Assembly (NCBI RefSeq): GCF_000183425.1
Contig: NC_014759.1
Span: 62,001-126,000 of the forward strand
Length of the DNA stretch: 64,000 bases
Reading direction: 5' to 3'
Source of the DNA: Marivirga tractuosa DSM 4126
Lineage (GTDB): Bacteria > Bacteroidota > Bacteroidia > Cytophagales > Cyclobacteriaceae
In this document: positions 1 through 9,171 of the stretch, one piece after another
Position numbering within the stretch: position 1 is the first letter of the stretch
Layout of the letters: each line of letters opens with the position of its first letter
Position numbers and translations under genes: made by a program
The notes under the pieces: generated by a model
The model's database searches: none
Seen by the model: the letters and a program-made list of their open reading frames with translations, nothing else
What the model was told of the DNA's origin: nothing

Positions 1-1148
1 TAAGGATTGAAAATTCTAAAATATGGTTGAGCATCGGTGCCTGTGCCAGCGGCCCATTGCCAGCCGCCATTGTTGGAAGCGAGTTCATAGTCCAATAATT
101 TTTCAGCAAAGTAGGCTTCTCCCCACCTCCAGTCGATTAATAAATGCTTGGTCAAAAAACTTGCAACAATCATGCGGACTCTATTGTGCATATAGCCTGT
201 TTCATTTAATTCTCGCATACCAGCATCTACTATAGGATAACCCGTTTTTCCTGCACACCATTTTTGGAAATCTTCTTTACTATTTCGCCAAGGAATAGCA
301 TCGTATTTTGCTTTAAAAGCATTCTTCACTACATGAGGAAAATTAGCTAGGATCATACTGTAAAAATCTCTCCAGATCAATTCATTGAGCCAAGTATCAT
401 TTAATTTTTGTGCATGAGCCACGGCTTCACGAATACTAATAGTGCCAAATCTCAAATGAATTCCTAACCTGCTAGTACCATTTTTTGCAGGGAAGTCACG
501 TTCTTGATCATATTTTTGTATAGTGCTTTCTTCATATTCTTTCTTGGGAATAGGAACATCGGATTCCCTAAAACCAATTTCGTCTAAGGTTGGTATTTCT
601 GGTTCAAATTGAAAGAAATTCTCTGCAGTTAAATGAATTTCATAAGGATGAATATGACCTGATTCTAATTTTTCTAACCATTTGTTTTTGAATGGTGTGA
701 AGACTTTATAGGGTTCGTTTCCGCCCGTCAGGATTTCATCTTTTTCAAAAATCACATGATCTTTGAAATCATAAAAACCAATCCCTTTTTGTTGCAGAAT
801 ATTGTCAATTTTTTGATCTCGTTCTAAAGCGTAAGGTTCATAATCTCTGTTGGTAAATACAGCTTGAATATTATATTCCTTTATTAAAGATTTATAGACT
901 TCTTCTGGTTTTCCGTGTTTTATTAATACGCCAGAGCCTATTTTTTTAAGCTGATCATTAATTTCAGTAAGCTGATCATGGATGAAATTAACTCTGGCGT
1001 CTGACTTATCTTTAAGATCATCTAATATCTCTGAATCAAAAATAAATAGGGGAAGTACGGGGATGTTTTCTTGTATTGCATAGTATAAAGCAGTATTGTC
1101 ATATAGTCTTAAATCTCTTCTGAACCAGAATATTGAAATTTTTTCCAC
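1..1148 (-). CDS. phrB: deoxyribodipyrimidine photolyase (3' end outside window)
   Basis: Light-dependent repair of cyclobutane pyrimidine dimers, using FAD and an antenna chromophore. Reading the minus strand from a GTG at 1148 gives about 382 residues with the photolyase/cryptochrome pattern: FWFRRDLRLYDN at the N-terminus (Rossmann antenna domain), then GTSRLGIHLRFGT, ELIWRDFYSM, VDAGMRELNETGYMHNR and DYELASNNGGWQWAAGTG, the FAD-binding helical domain. The frame is open to base 1, so roughly the last 50 residues lie outside. A GTG start is chosen because a TAA stop lies six codons upstream in frame and no ATG intervenes. Class I CPD photolyase is the best call; a cryptochrome-type photoreceptor cannot be fully excluded without the C-terminus. 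Confidence 0.93.
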   Translation of the reverse strand, partial: MEKISIFWFRRDLRLYDNTALYYAIQENIPVLPLFIFDSEILDDLKDKSDARVNFIHDQLTEINDQLKKIGSGVLIKHGKPEEVYKSLIKEYNIQAVFTNRDYEPYALERDQKIDNILQQKGIGFYDFKDHVIFEKDEILTGGNEPYKVFTPFKNKWLEKLESGHIHPYEIHLTAENFFQFEPEIPTLDEIGFRESDVPIPKKEYEESTIQKYDQERDFPAKNGTSRLGIHLRFGTISIREAVAHAQKLNDTWLNELIWRDFYSMILANFPHVVKNAFKAKYDAIPWRNSKEDFQKWCAGKTGYPIVDAGMRELNETGYMHNRVRMIVASFLTKHLLIDWRWGEAYFAEKLLDYELASNNGGWQWAAGTGTDAQPYFRIFNP

Positions 1149-1201
1149 TGTGAAAATGTTTGTTTAAGTCAATAACCAATCAGATTATTATAAGTTTTCT
1201 A

Positions 1202-4200
1202 TTATTCTGAATTTTCATCCTCTTCTCTCAAAACCGCATCTGAATTGATATTTTGGGGCTCTTCTTCTTTTTCTTCTTTCTTTTTCTCAGAATTCTTCTT
1301 CTTTTCTTCTTTATTATTTTCAAAAATCTCTCGCAATTGATCGAAGCTAGTTACATGTACTAAACTGACTCCTGTACTAGTAGAGGCAGTATTATTGATT
1401 CGATCCAAAGCATTGAAATTAGTTCTATTATAGATTTTAGCCCTAAGCTTTCCATCAGGGGTTAGCAAATATTCAACAGACCAATCTCCCAGAATACCTA
1501 AAATTTCTTGGTTTACATTATCGGTTTCTCCTTGAGTAAATCCTCCATCTCTTGTTATTCTTAGTCTTCCACCCAGAAAGCTATAAGATAGCCTTAACTG
1601 GAAGGTATTGAATTGATCTTCATCAAATGAGCCTAAATCAACATCGATTTCAAGGTTTTCATCAATTTGTGTTACCCAATAGCTTAATTGGTTAGATAAA
1701 AACTCGCTCACGGAATTACCTACTGATCCACTCACAGCAAATGATGAACGTGGAGAGAGTCTTCGTAGAATTATTAAACTGAATACTTGTCGCTTTAATT
1801 CTTGCTCATCAGCTTCGAGTTCTGCCTCAAAGGCGGTTACGCTAGTCCTTAAGGGAAAACTTGTACCCGCTTCAGTGTAGATCTGATCTGGGTAGTTGAT
1901 AAAATTAATATCAAAATCTACCTCTGGTTGTAATAAATCTCCTTTCAAATCCAAAAGAACTTTAGCTGGATACCTTCTTTTCAGTTCTGGAGAATTAGCA
2001 AGGGTTGAGTCTTGCTCCAAATTAATAATTGGTAATAAGGATACATTTTGTTCATAAACCGCTTGAATATCGAGATTAGCTTTATATGGATCTCCATCCC
2101 AAGTGATCTGGCTACCAGGCTGAATGCTAAATTCTTTATTGATGATGTTATAGAGAGTAAAATTGTAGCCTCCTTCAGTTAGTGTATAATCTCCTATCAT
2201 AGAAAAAGCCCCATTGGTGTCAATATTCATACTGAGTTTGCCATTTCCCCTGCCCCGGATAATATCGCCTGATTTAATATCAAAGATGATTTCGGCATAA
2301 GCATCCGGAGTAAGTTCCAAATCAAAATTCATAGTTACCCCTCTAATGTCTACTTCTTCAATTCTATTGATTTTTTTGGTATTGTTATTTGCGGTATCCT
2401 TCACATTGATGAAATGAATATATTCTTCTCGCTCAATTGAGGAGCTGCTTTCTACCGGAATGAAAATTCTAGTTCCGCTTTCTGATTTTGCTTGGGCATC
2501 TATCGTTAGATTTCCCACACTTCCTGAAAAAGATACATTTCCAGTTACAAATGCAGTACCATAATACAATTCATTATCTTTTGCTGAAGTATTGAGTACC
2601 TTTAATTCATTCATGTTCCCTAATAAATCTAACCTTAGATCAGTAAATCCATCATGTAATAAATCACCATTTAGAAAACCCTTGTTCCCTTGATCATCAG
2701 TGAGTTGAATGTTTTCGAAAGTAACCTTCTCCTGATTGAAATTTATATTGCCTATATAATCATAATAGGTGTTCAAGTAATTAACTCTTATTCCGCCATT
2801 GGTAATTTTTCCTGTCCCATTGACAACCGGCCTATTTAAATTGCCGGTAATGCTAAATTCGCCATCAACTTCACCTTTCATATCCGAAAAAATAGTGTTT
2901 ATAAATGGCTCAACTATCACTAAGTTTGTTTTCCTCAGTTTTGCATTTAAGTTTAGGGGGTTTACCGATAGGGAAGGAGCAAAAGTGCCTTCCAGTCTTA
3001 TAATGTCTTTATCTTGGCGCTGGACTGTGTAGTCCATCAATAATTTTTGTTCGTTGGGTTGCCAATTAGAAAAGCCATTAATGTTACCAATCAAAAATTC
3101 ATCTAAGTAAAAATTCAGCAAACTCAATTCAGTGGACAGCAAAAACTGATTTTGGAAATTTTGTATATCTATAAATCCATTTGCTATACCTTTGAAATCA
3201 TGTTCTTCTACTAGCTCATCAATATTTTCAACATTGAAACTGTCTATTTCAATCAGTAGAGATTTTGTAGAATCCTTGGAAAGTTCACCATTTGCTACGA
3301 TGCGTTCATCATTTGAAGAAATCCCAAAGTTCTTAAAGATGTAATTGTTGCCAGTAATTTTCAGGTAATTGTTTTTTACAAAGTTCCAGCTTTTTGAAAA
3401 GACTTGTATATCGGACTTTTCTATTGATAGGCTTAAACTGTCTTGCAAAAACATTAGATTTCCGCTGATATTGAGTTGGTTTTTACTTTGAAATTGATCC
3501 AAATAAGTACTGAAATTGATTTCTCTACCAGTCCAGTATAGTTCCATGCTCAGATTTTCACTATTGATATTGCTATTTAATTGTTGTCTTTCAGAATTTA
3601 TAAAGCCTATTCCCAATACATCCTGACTCAAATGGTATTTACTGAAATTTAAATCTATAGTGTTTTTGGAGAATATATAATTCTCGTATTTCACTGTGTC
3701 AAAAGTTGATTCAATGAAAATAGTACTGTTTTCACCGTTTTGAAATTGCCCTTTAATTTCAGCACCATTTTGTACTGAAAGTTGAGGTATAAAAAGTTGA
3801 ATTAAAGGGTTGATTTTCTTAATTCGAAAATCAAAATTCACAGCATACTCTTCCAAATTTACATCTGGATCAATTGTATTATAATAATTTTCAATATCAT
3901 CCTTATTATTTTCAATATTAAGTCGGTATTCCTTTACTGTTCTAAAAAGATCTTTTTGAAGTTGAGTAAACTGATATTCACCGTCAATCTTGGCTCTAAA
4001 AAGGTCAGAATTGATTTTCAATTTTCTGAAACCATCATTTTTGGAAGTATTGACTGTTAGCGAATCTAACTGAAGAGAATTGTCCTTATAAACTGCATAG
4101 ATTTTTTGCAATGAAGTGTTACCTTCAATACTATCTAAGGTTATTCCTCTACCATTAAGATTTCCCTTTGCTGTCAAAATGAAATCATCTTTGGTGATAT

Positions 4201-5830
4201 TGAGGTCTTTAAAGTTAATGGTGTCTAAATCTGCCGTTACATTTATCAAGTTCTTATTTTTTCTTAAATCAATAGATCCATCCATCTGAAATTTTAGAAG
4301 GGGATCATTTATTTTAAGCTTACCATTAAAAAATTCTGATGCCAATTCAGCATTGGTGATAATATTTTGATATTCATACCCATTTATTCCTATTAAATTG
4401 ATAGTGGCATTCAAATTCAACTTGGCAGTTTCTAATGTGAAACCACTGCCTTGAATATTTCCCGTCATCTGTACTTTTTGAAAAATAGAATCAGCATCAA
4501 GAAATTTACCTAAATCAAAATTATAAGTAGAAAGGCTTCCTTTGTAGGTTGAATTTCTCGAATCCTTTGCGATTTTTAGATTCAAATCTGATTCCACTCG
4601 GCCTAAAGGAGAAGTGAAAACACCATCTGCAACAAAGTCAGTTGGGAATCCTATGAAACTTCCTCTAAAATTGGTAATCCCAAAATTTTGAATTCTTTGA
4701 AAGGAGATACTGTCGTTTACATATTGTTGAAGATCAGCTGGTGTTAAAGATGAATTAGTTAGCTTTAAATCAATAAATGACTCTGAAAAATTAGGTAGTC
4801 CGTCAATTCTCACATTTCCTTGTAAAAAACTTGATTCACCAAATTTCATGTTCAAATCTTTTGCTGAAAACCTTTTTATTTTCCCATTGAATTTTCCAGA
4901 GAGATTGATCTTATCGTCATATTTTTTAACATAAGGGGCAAAAAGTGCTAAATCCTCCGTATGGATCACAGAATTTTTGAAATTCGCATTAATATTGACC
5001 GAATCAATTATATAAGAGAGGTCATTCATGCTGTTATAATTGAATACAATCGAATCAGCGATGATGCTATTATTAACTTCCAAATTGAGTTTAGTCAAAG
5101 AAAGTCTGCTCTGAGAAATTTCGAAATTTGAATTCAAATGGTGAATAGTTAGATTCGTCACAGAATCTATTGCTGATAACTGATTTATCTGAATTTGAAT
5201 AGTATCTGACTTGCTAAAGAAATTGCTCAGATCAGCATTTAGCTCATGTAAAACAAATTGATTATAATTAAAGCCATCCTTAATACTATCGGTATCTAAA
5301 TTGATAACTCCTAAATTAATGTTGGAGAGTGAGGCCTCACGGATTAATAAGTTTTTAACCGCCTTATTAGAGCTGTCGTTTGTCGGTGCAGATAAATTTC
5401 TGATGGCTTCTACAAGGTAATCTATGTTGAAATAGTCATCTCCTTTCTCCCTTATGAGCATTATCCTGCCATCTTGCAATCTTAAATTGTCAAAAAGTAT
5501 GCTTTCATCATTGATGAGCTGCTTAATATCATAATCAATCCAAATCTTTTTAAGATCAATAAATCTGCTCTTATCTTTATTTTTTACATAAAGTCCAGAC
5601 AATGTGATTTGATCAAACCATTCAATATTGATTTTTTCGATGCTGATATCAAAGCCTAATTTTTCACTCAGATAATTGCTACCATATTGGGCTACTTTGG
5701 TTTGGACTGCAGAGGATTGCATTGCCAGGACGATAACACTTAATGAAAAAAATAGAATAAGGAATACCCATAATATTGCTTTTGCAATACCTTTTTTAAT
5801 ACCTTGCGTTATATTTTGCTCTTCTTTCAA
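1202..5830 (-). CDS. tamB: TamB-like translocation/assembly module protein (DUF490)
   Basis: Giant AsmA/TamB-type bridge protein of the inner membrane that spans the periplasm; the family takes part in outer-membrane protein assembly and lipid transport. The 1542-residue product has one N-terminal membrane helix (about 18-40), a long stretch of beta-strand repeats, the conserved C-terminal TamB (DUF490) domain (about 1130-1480, including TLTEGGYNFTLYN and SWDGDPYKANLDIQAVY-like motifs) and a Lys/Glu-rich tail (about 1505-1530). The start codon is TTG at 5830; a TAA lies two codons upstream, so there is no room for a longer protein. It diverges from tsaD with only five bases between the two start codons. 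A tail this charged is usual in Bacteroidota homologues. Confidence 0.93.
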   Translation of the reverse strand: MKEEQNITQGIKKGIAKAILWVFLILFFSLSVIVLAMQSSAVQTKVAQYGSNYLSEKLGFDISIEKINIEWFDQITLSGLYVKNKDKSRFIDLKKIWIDYDIKQLINDESILFDNLRLQDGRIMLIREKGDDYFNIDYLVEAIRNLSAPTNDSSNKAVKNLLIREASLSNINLGVINLDTDSIKDGFNYNQFVLHELNADLSNFFSKSDTIQIQINQLSAIDSVTNLTIHHLNSNFEISQSRLSLTKLNLEVNNSIIADSIVFNYNSMNDLSYIIDSVNINANFKNSVIHTEDLALFAPYVKKYDDKINLSGKFNGKIKRFSAKDLNMKFGESSFLQGNVRIDGLPNFSESFIDLKLTNSSLTPADLQQYVNDSISFQRIQNFGITNFRGSFIGFPTDFVADGVFTSPLGRVESDLNLKIAKDSRNSTYKGSLSTYNFDLGKFLDADSIFQKVQMTGNIQGSGFTLETAKLNLNATINLIGINGYEYQNIITNAELASEFFNGKLKINDPLLKFQMDGSIDLRKNKNLINVTADLDTINFKDLNITKDDFILTAKGNLNGRGITLDSIEGNTSLQKIYAVYKDNSLQLDSLTVNTSKNDGFRKLKINSDLFRAKIDGEYQFTQLQKDLFRTVKEYRLNIENNKDDIENYYNTIDPDVNLEEYAVNFDFRIKKINPLIQLFIPQLSVQNGAEIKGQFQNGENSTIFIESTFDTVKYENYIFSKNTIDLNFSKYHLSQDVLGIGFINSERQQLNSNINSENLSMELYWTGREINFSTYLDQFQSKNQLNISGNLMFLQDSLSLSIEKSDIQVFSKSWNFVKNNYLKITGNNYIFKNFGISSNDERIVANGELSKDSTKSLLIEIDSFNVENIDELVEEHDFKGIANGFIDIQNFQNQFLLSTELSLLNFYLDEFLIGNINGFSNWQPNEQKLLMDYTVQRQDKDIIRLEGTFAPSLSVNPLNLNAKLRKTNLVIVEPFINTIFSDMKGEVDGEFSITGNLNRPVVNGTGKITNGGIRVNYLNTYYDYIGNINFNQEKVTFENIQLTDDQGNKGFLNGDLLHDGFTDLRLDLLGNMNELKVLNTSAKDNELYYGTAFVTGNVSFSGSVGNLTIDAQAKSESGTRIFIPVESSSSIEREEYIHFINVKDTANNNTKKINRIEEVDIRGVTMNFDLELTPDAYAEIIFDIKSGDIIRGRGNGKLSMNIDTNGAFSMIGDYTLTEGGYNFTLYNIINKEFSIQPGSQITWDGDPYKANLDIQAVYEQNVSLLPIINLEQDSTLANSPELKRRYPAKVLLDLKGDLLQPEVDFDINFINYPDQIYTEAGTSFPLRTSVTAFEAELEADEQELKRQVFSLIILRRLSPRSSFAVSGSVGNSVSEFLSNQLSYWVTQIDENLEIDVDLGSFDEDQFNTFQLRLSYSFLGGRLRITRDGGFTQGETDNVNQEILGILGDWSVEYLLTPDGKLRAKIYNRTNFNALDRINNTASTSTGVSLVHVTSFDQLREIFENNKEEKKKNSEKKKEEKEEEPQNINSDAVLREEDENSE

Positions 5831-5835
5831 ATTTT

Positions 5836-6858
5836 ATGGATATCAATATTTTAGCCATCGAATCTTCCTGTGATGAAACTTCTGCGGCAGTTGTACAAAA
5901 CGGGAAAGTACTTAATAATATTATCGCTACTCAGTCGGTTCACGAAAAATATGGAGGCGTAGTTCCCGAACTGGCTTCCCGTGCGCACCAACAACATATT
6001 GTACCTGTTGTAGAACAAGCACTTTCCGGTGCAAATATAAGCAAGAAGGATTTAAAAGCAGTGGCTTTTACCCAAGGTCCTGGTTTATTGGGTGCATTAT
6101 TGGTGGGGAGTAGTTTTGCTAAGTCGTTGTCATCAGCTCTGAAAATACCCTTAATTGGAGTAAATCATATGCAAGCCCATATTTTGGCACATTTTATAGA
6201 AGATCCTAAGCCAAACTTTCCTTTTCTGTGCCTAACAGTAAGTGGGGGACATACCCAAATTGTGAAAGTCAATGATTACTTGGATATGGAAATTTTAGGT
6301 GAAACCAAAGATGATGCTGTAGGCGAAGCGTTTGATAAAATAGCCAAAATTATAGGTTTGCCTTACCCAGGTGGACCGATGATAGACAAACAAGCTAAAA
6401 ATGGAAATCATCAAGCATTCCAATTTCCTGAGACGGAAATGCCAGGATTCAATTACTCATTCAGTGGAATTAAAACTGCGGTTTTATATTTTCTTCAAAA
6501 TAATAGTCAAAAAAATGCCAATTTTGTAGCGGATAATCTGGATGATATTTGTGCTAGCGTTCAGCATCGCTTAATCATGACTTTACTGCAGAAATTAAAA
6601 AAAGCATCTAAACATACAGGAATAAAAGAAGTAGCCATAGCAGGCGGAGTGTCTGCAAATTCTTATTTAAGAAAAATGTTAGCTGAAACAGGAGAAGAGT
6701 TAAATTGGAACACTTACATCCCAAAGTTTGAGTATTGCACAGATAATGCTGGTATGATAGCCATGACAGCTCATTTCAAATATCAAAAGCAAGAATTTTT
6801 AGGAATGGATGCTGCACCAATACCAAGAATGAAATTTTCAATTGATACCATCAAATGA
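5836..6858 (+). CDS. tsaD: tRNA N6-adenosine threonylcarbamoyltransferase TsaD
   Basis: Transfers threonylcarbamoyl to A37 of ANN-decoding tRNAs (t6A synthesis) with TsaB/TsaE; essential in most bacteria. The 340-residue ASKHA-fold protein starts MDINILAIESSCDETS and carries the metal-binding HxxxH (H111 and H115 in NHMQAH), the SGGHTQ motif (136-141) and the late DNAGMIA motif carrying the third metal ligand. Length is standard. Its ATG is five bases from the TTG of the divergent tamB, so its promoter must lie inside the tamB coding region or its mRNA is almost leaderless. The next gene overlaps by four bases (ATGA), so they are co-translated. Confidence 0.97.
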   Translation: MDINILAIESSCDETSAAVVQNGKVLNNIIATQSVHEKYGGVVPELASRAHQQHIVPVVEQALSGANISKKDLKAVAFTQGPGLLGALLVGSSFAKSLSSALKIPLIGVNHMQAHILAHFIEDPKPNFPFLCLTVSGGHTQIVKVNDYLDMEILGETKDDAVGEAFDKIAKIIGLPYPGGPMIDKQAKNGNHQAFQFPETEMPGFNYSFSGIKTAVLYFLQNNSQKNANFVADNLDDICASVQHRLIMTLLQKLKKASKHTGIKEVAIAGGVSANSYLRKMLAETGEELNWNTYIPKFEYCTDNAGMIAMTAHFKYQKQEFLGMDAAPIPRMKFSIDTIK

Positions 6859-7250
6859 AAGAAATTTTTATAAAAGGAGATAAGAAATCCCATACTTTTC
6901 AAGTAAAAGCACAAGATGTGGCACATTTTGAACAAGAAGCCGTACATGACGTATGTGCTACTTTTACTTTAGCCAGAGAAATAGAATGGACAACACGTTT
7001 ATTCGTTAGAGAAATGCTAGAAGATGGAGAAGAGGGGATAGGAACACATTTAAATATTGAACATTTATCTCCTGCTTTAATTGGCAATGATGTTGAAATT
7101 GAAGCAGAATTTAGTGGTATTAAAGACAGGGAAATAGTGTGTAAATATGTAGTAAAAGTTGGAGAAAGGCTTGTAGCTACAGGTTCTACAGGTCAGAAAA
7201 TCCTTCAAAAAAATAAATTAGCCCAACTTTTTGATAGTTTATCAAAATAA
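6855..7250 (+). CDS. hotdog-fold thioesterase family protein
   Basis: Probable acyl-CoA thioesterase of the fluoroacetyl-CoA-thioesterase-like hotdog family, 131 residues. The visible pattern is HDVCATFTLAREIEWTTRLFVREML near 31-55, GIGTHLNIEHLSPALIGNDV around 62-81 and a C-terminal beta-hairpin EIVCKYVVKVGERLVATG. Residues T/E/H typical of the active site (T64, H65, E68 region) are present. It overlaps the tsaD stop codon by four bases and smpB follows 29 bases on, so it is part of a housekeeping operon. The substrate cannot be told from sequence; it may simply be an acyl-CoA scavenger. Confidence 0.8.
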   Translation: MKEIFIKGDKKSHTFQVKAQDVAHFEQEAVHDVCATFTLAREIEWTTRLFVREMLEDGEEGIGTHLNIEHLSPALIGNDVEIEAEFSGIKDREIVCKYVVKVGERLVATGSTGQKILQKNKLAQLFDSLSK

Positions 7251-7279
7251 AGTATTAATTTTTGTTAGAATTGTGAAAT

Positions 7280-7744
7280 ATGAGTGATAAAAAAGAGTTT
7301 AGTACTTCGGTAACCGTAAAAAATAAGAAAGCTCGATTTGAGTATGAATGGCTGGATACTTATCTAACTGGTATAGTTTTGCAAGGGACTGAAATAAAAG
7401 CTATTAGATTACATAAAGTCAGTCTACAAGAAGCCTATTGCTATATTCACAGAGGAGAGGTATTTGTCAAAGGAATGCACATTGGGCATTATGAATTAGG
7501 TACTCATTACAATCATGAAGAAAAGCGTGAACGTAAATTGCTCCTAAAGAAGCAAGAAATAGAAAAAATAAGAAAACGGATGGAAGAAAAAGGCTTAACC
7601 CTTATTCCAACTAAACTTTTTATTAACAATAGAGGATTAGCTAAGTTGGAAATAGCCTTGGCAAAAGGTAAAAAAATGCATGATAAGCGAGACAGTATTA
7701 AAGAAAAAGATATGAAGCGTGAACTGTCCAAAATGAAATTTTAG
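7280..7744 (+). CDS. smpB: SsrA-binding protein SmpB
   Basis: Binds tmRNA and brings it to stalled ribosomes for trans-translation. The 154-residue protein has the OB-barrel core (KKARFEYEWLDTYLTGIVL, GTEIKAIRLHKVSLQEAYC) and the basic C-terminal tail KKMHDKRDSIKEKDMKREL that folds into the mRNA channel. Length and architecture are normal. No tmRNA gene is seen nearby. It sits between the thioesterase gene and the NlpC/P60 gene with gaps of 29 and 3 bases, so one operon is likely. Confidence 0.97.
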   Translation: MSDKKEFSTSVTVKNKKARFEYEWLDTYLTGIVLQGTEIKAIRLHKVSLQEAYCYIHRGEVFVKGMHIGHYELGTHYNHEEKRERKLLLKKQEIEKIRKRMEEKGLTLIPTKLFINNRGLAKLEIALAKGKKMHDKRDSIKEKDMKRELSKMKF

Positions 7745-7747
7745 TCT

Positions 7748-8539
7748 ATGATTTCAATTGGGGAAAAAGGTATTTGTAGATTAAGTATTGTTCCAGTGCG
7801 AGCAGAAGCATCCGATGCTTCTGAAATGGTTACACAGTTATTATTTGGGGATCATTATGCCGTTACGGAATTTTCAAGTGATTCTAAATGGATTAAGATT
7901 AAAATTTACTTTGATAGCTATGAAGGTTGGATAGATGCAAAGCAATATCATTTCATAACAGATGAGTATTTTGAGCAAATCAATAATTCAGATTATAAGA
8001 TATGTACAGATTTAACGGCAAGTATTTTATATCATAAAAATTTATTGCCCGTTACAATGGGTGCCATTATTCCAATCTCAACCAATGAGATATTTGCTAT
8101 TGAAGAGCATTTGGGTTTTAATGGCGAAGCAAAATCTTTAAGTGCGAGACGAGATTTCGATTTCTTAAAAAGCATATCCAAAAAATATATGAATGCGCCC
8201 TATTTATGGGGTGGAAAATCTCCTTTTGGCATTGATTGTTCCGGTTTTACACAAATTGTTTTTAAAATCTGCGGTTACAGTTTAAAGCGAGATGCTTCTC
8301 AGCAAGTACAGCAAGGGAAGGGTGTAGATGGTTTGGAAAATGCGCTGCCTGGCGATTTAGCTTTCTTTAGAAATGAGCATAAAAAAGTAACGCATGTGGG
8401 CATTTTACTTGAGAATCAGGAGATTATTCACGCTTCTGGCAAAGTAAAAATTGATTTTTTAGATGAAAATGGTATCTTCAATGCTGAACAAAAAGGATAC
8501 ACACATTATTTGACAGATATTAAAAGAGTATTAGCATGA
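7748..8539 (+). CDS. C40 family peptidase (NlpC/P60) with SH3-like N-terminus
   Basis: Probable peptidoglycan endopeptidase cutting gamma-D-Glu to diamino-acid bonds. Residues 1-125 form bacterial SH3-like repeats (GWIDAKQYHFI near 60-70); residues 140-263 are the NlpC/P60 domain with catalytic Cys164 (GIDCSGFTQ), His216 (KVTHVGILL) and the third polar residue His228 (EIIHASG). No signal peptide is visible at the chosen ATG, three bases after smpB, as in many Bacteroidota homologues, so the export route is unclear. All catalytic residues are present, so it should be active. Confidence 0.9.
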   Translation: MISIGEKGICRLSIVPVRAEASDASEMVTQLLFGDHYAVTEFSSDSKWIKIKIYFDSYEGWIDAKQYHFITDEYFEQINNSDYKICTDLTASILYHKNLLPVTMGAIIPISTNEIFAIEEHLGFNGEAKSLSARRDFDFLKSISKKYMNAPYLWGGKSPFGIDCSGFTQIVFKICGYSLKRDASQQVQQGKGVDGLENALPGDLAFFRNEHKKVTHVGILLENQEIIHASGKVKIDFLDENGIFNAEQKGYTHYLTDIKRVLA

Positions 8540-8582
8540 GAAATTAGGCCGATTTTTCATGCTTGATTAAAAATTTGAAAGC

Positions 8583-9104
8583 ATGAAGATTGGTTCCACC
8601 CGCGCATTAGTATTAAATCAGGATTATACTCCTGTTACGGTTTGTAGTATTCCTAAAGCTTTTCTATTGTTATTTTTGCAAAAAGCGGAGCTAATTGAAA
8701 AAGATGAAGCTCGTAAACTACGATCAGTTGATCGCTCTTTTCCTTTTCCATCTGTCATCAGATTAACTAATTATGTAACTATGCCTTATAAAGGTGTGAT
8801 GCTAACTCGTCAAAATGTTTTTAAACGAGATGGACATGAATGCCAATATTGTGGTACTTCTAAAGATTTGACTTTAGATCATTTGATTCCACGTTCAAAA
8901 GGAGGTAAGTCTAAATGGACTAACTTGGTTACTGCCTGTAAGCGATGTAATGCAAGAAAAGGAAATAACACACCAGAAGAAAGCGATTTAAAACTCAAAC
9001 GGCCTCCATTCAAACCTAATTATGTGATGTTTATTCGTGATTTTTCCGGACAAATAGACGAAAAATGGATGCCTTTTTTGAAAACGAAACAAATGAGTGC
9101 ATAA
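8583..9104 (+). CDS. HNH endonuclease family protein
   Basis: Small HNH protein of 173 residues, conserved and vertically inherited in Bacteroidota rather than part of a phage. Two zinc-ligand pairs frame the active site: CQYC (87-90) and CKRC (119-122), with the catalytic DH at 99-100 and the N in WTNLVTAC. The N-terminal half (RALVLNQDYTPVTVC) is the characteristic extension of the family. Biological role is unknown; nuclease activity is inferred from the motif. It is the last gene of the tsaD-side run and is followed by a hairpin terminator shared with the convergent glutamine synthetase gene. Confidence 0.88.
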   Translation: MKIGSTRALVLNQDYTPVTVCSIPKAFLLLFLQKAELIEKDEARKLRSVDRSFPFPSVIRLTNYVTMPYKGVMLTRQNVFKRDGHECQYCGTSKDLTLDHLIPRSKGGKSKWTNLVTACKRCNARKGNNTPEESDLKLKRPPFKPNYVMFIRDFSGQIDEKWMPFLKTKQMSA

Positions 9105-9137
9105 AAAAACCGCTCTGTTGTTACAGAACGGCTTTTC
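9103..9137. terminator. bidirectional hairpin terminator
   Basis: Stem 9110-9118 (CCGCTCTGT) pairs with 9123-9131 (ACAGAACGG) with one C-A mismatch around a TGTT loop, preceded by seven A and followed by a short T run. It lies between the stops of the convergent HNH and glutamine synthetase genes and can serve both. Confidence 0.75.
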
Positions 9138-9171
9138 AATTTAGTGAATAGTTGGTTATGGTTATCTATTA

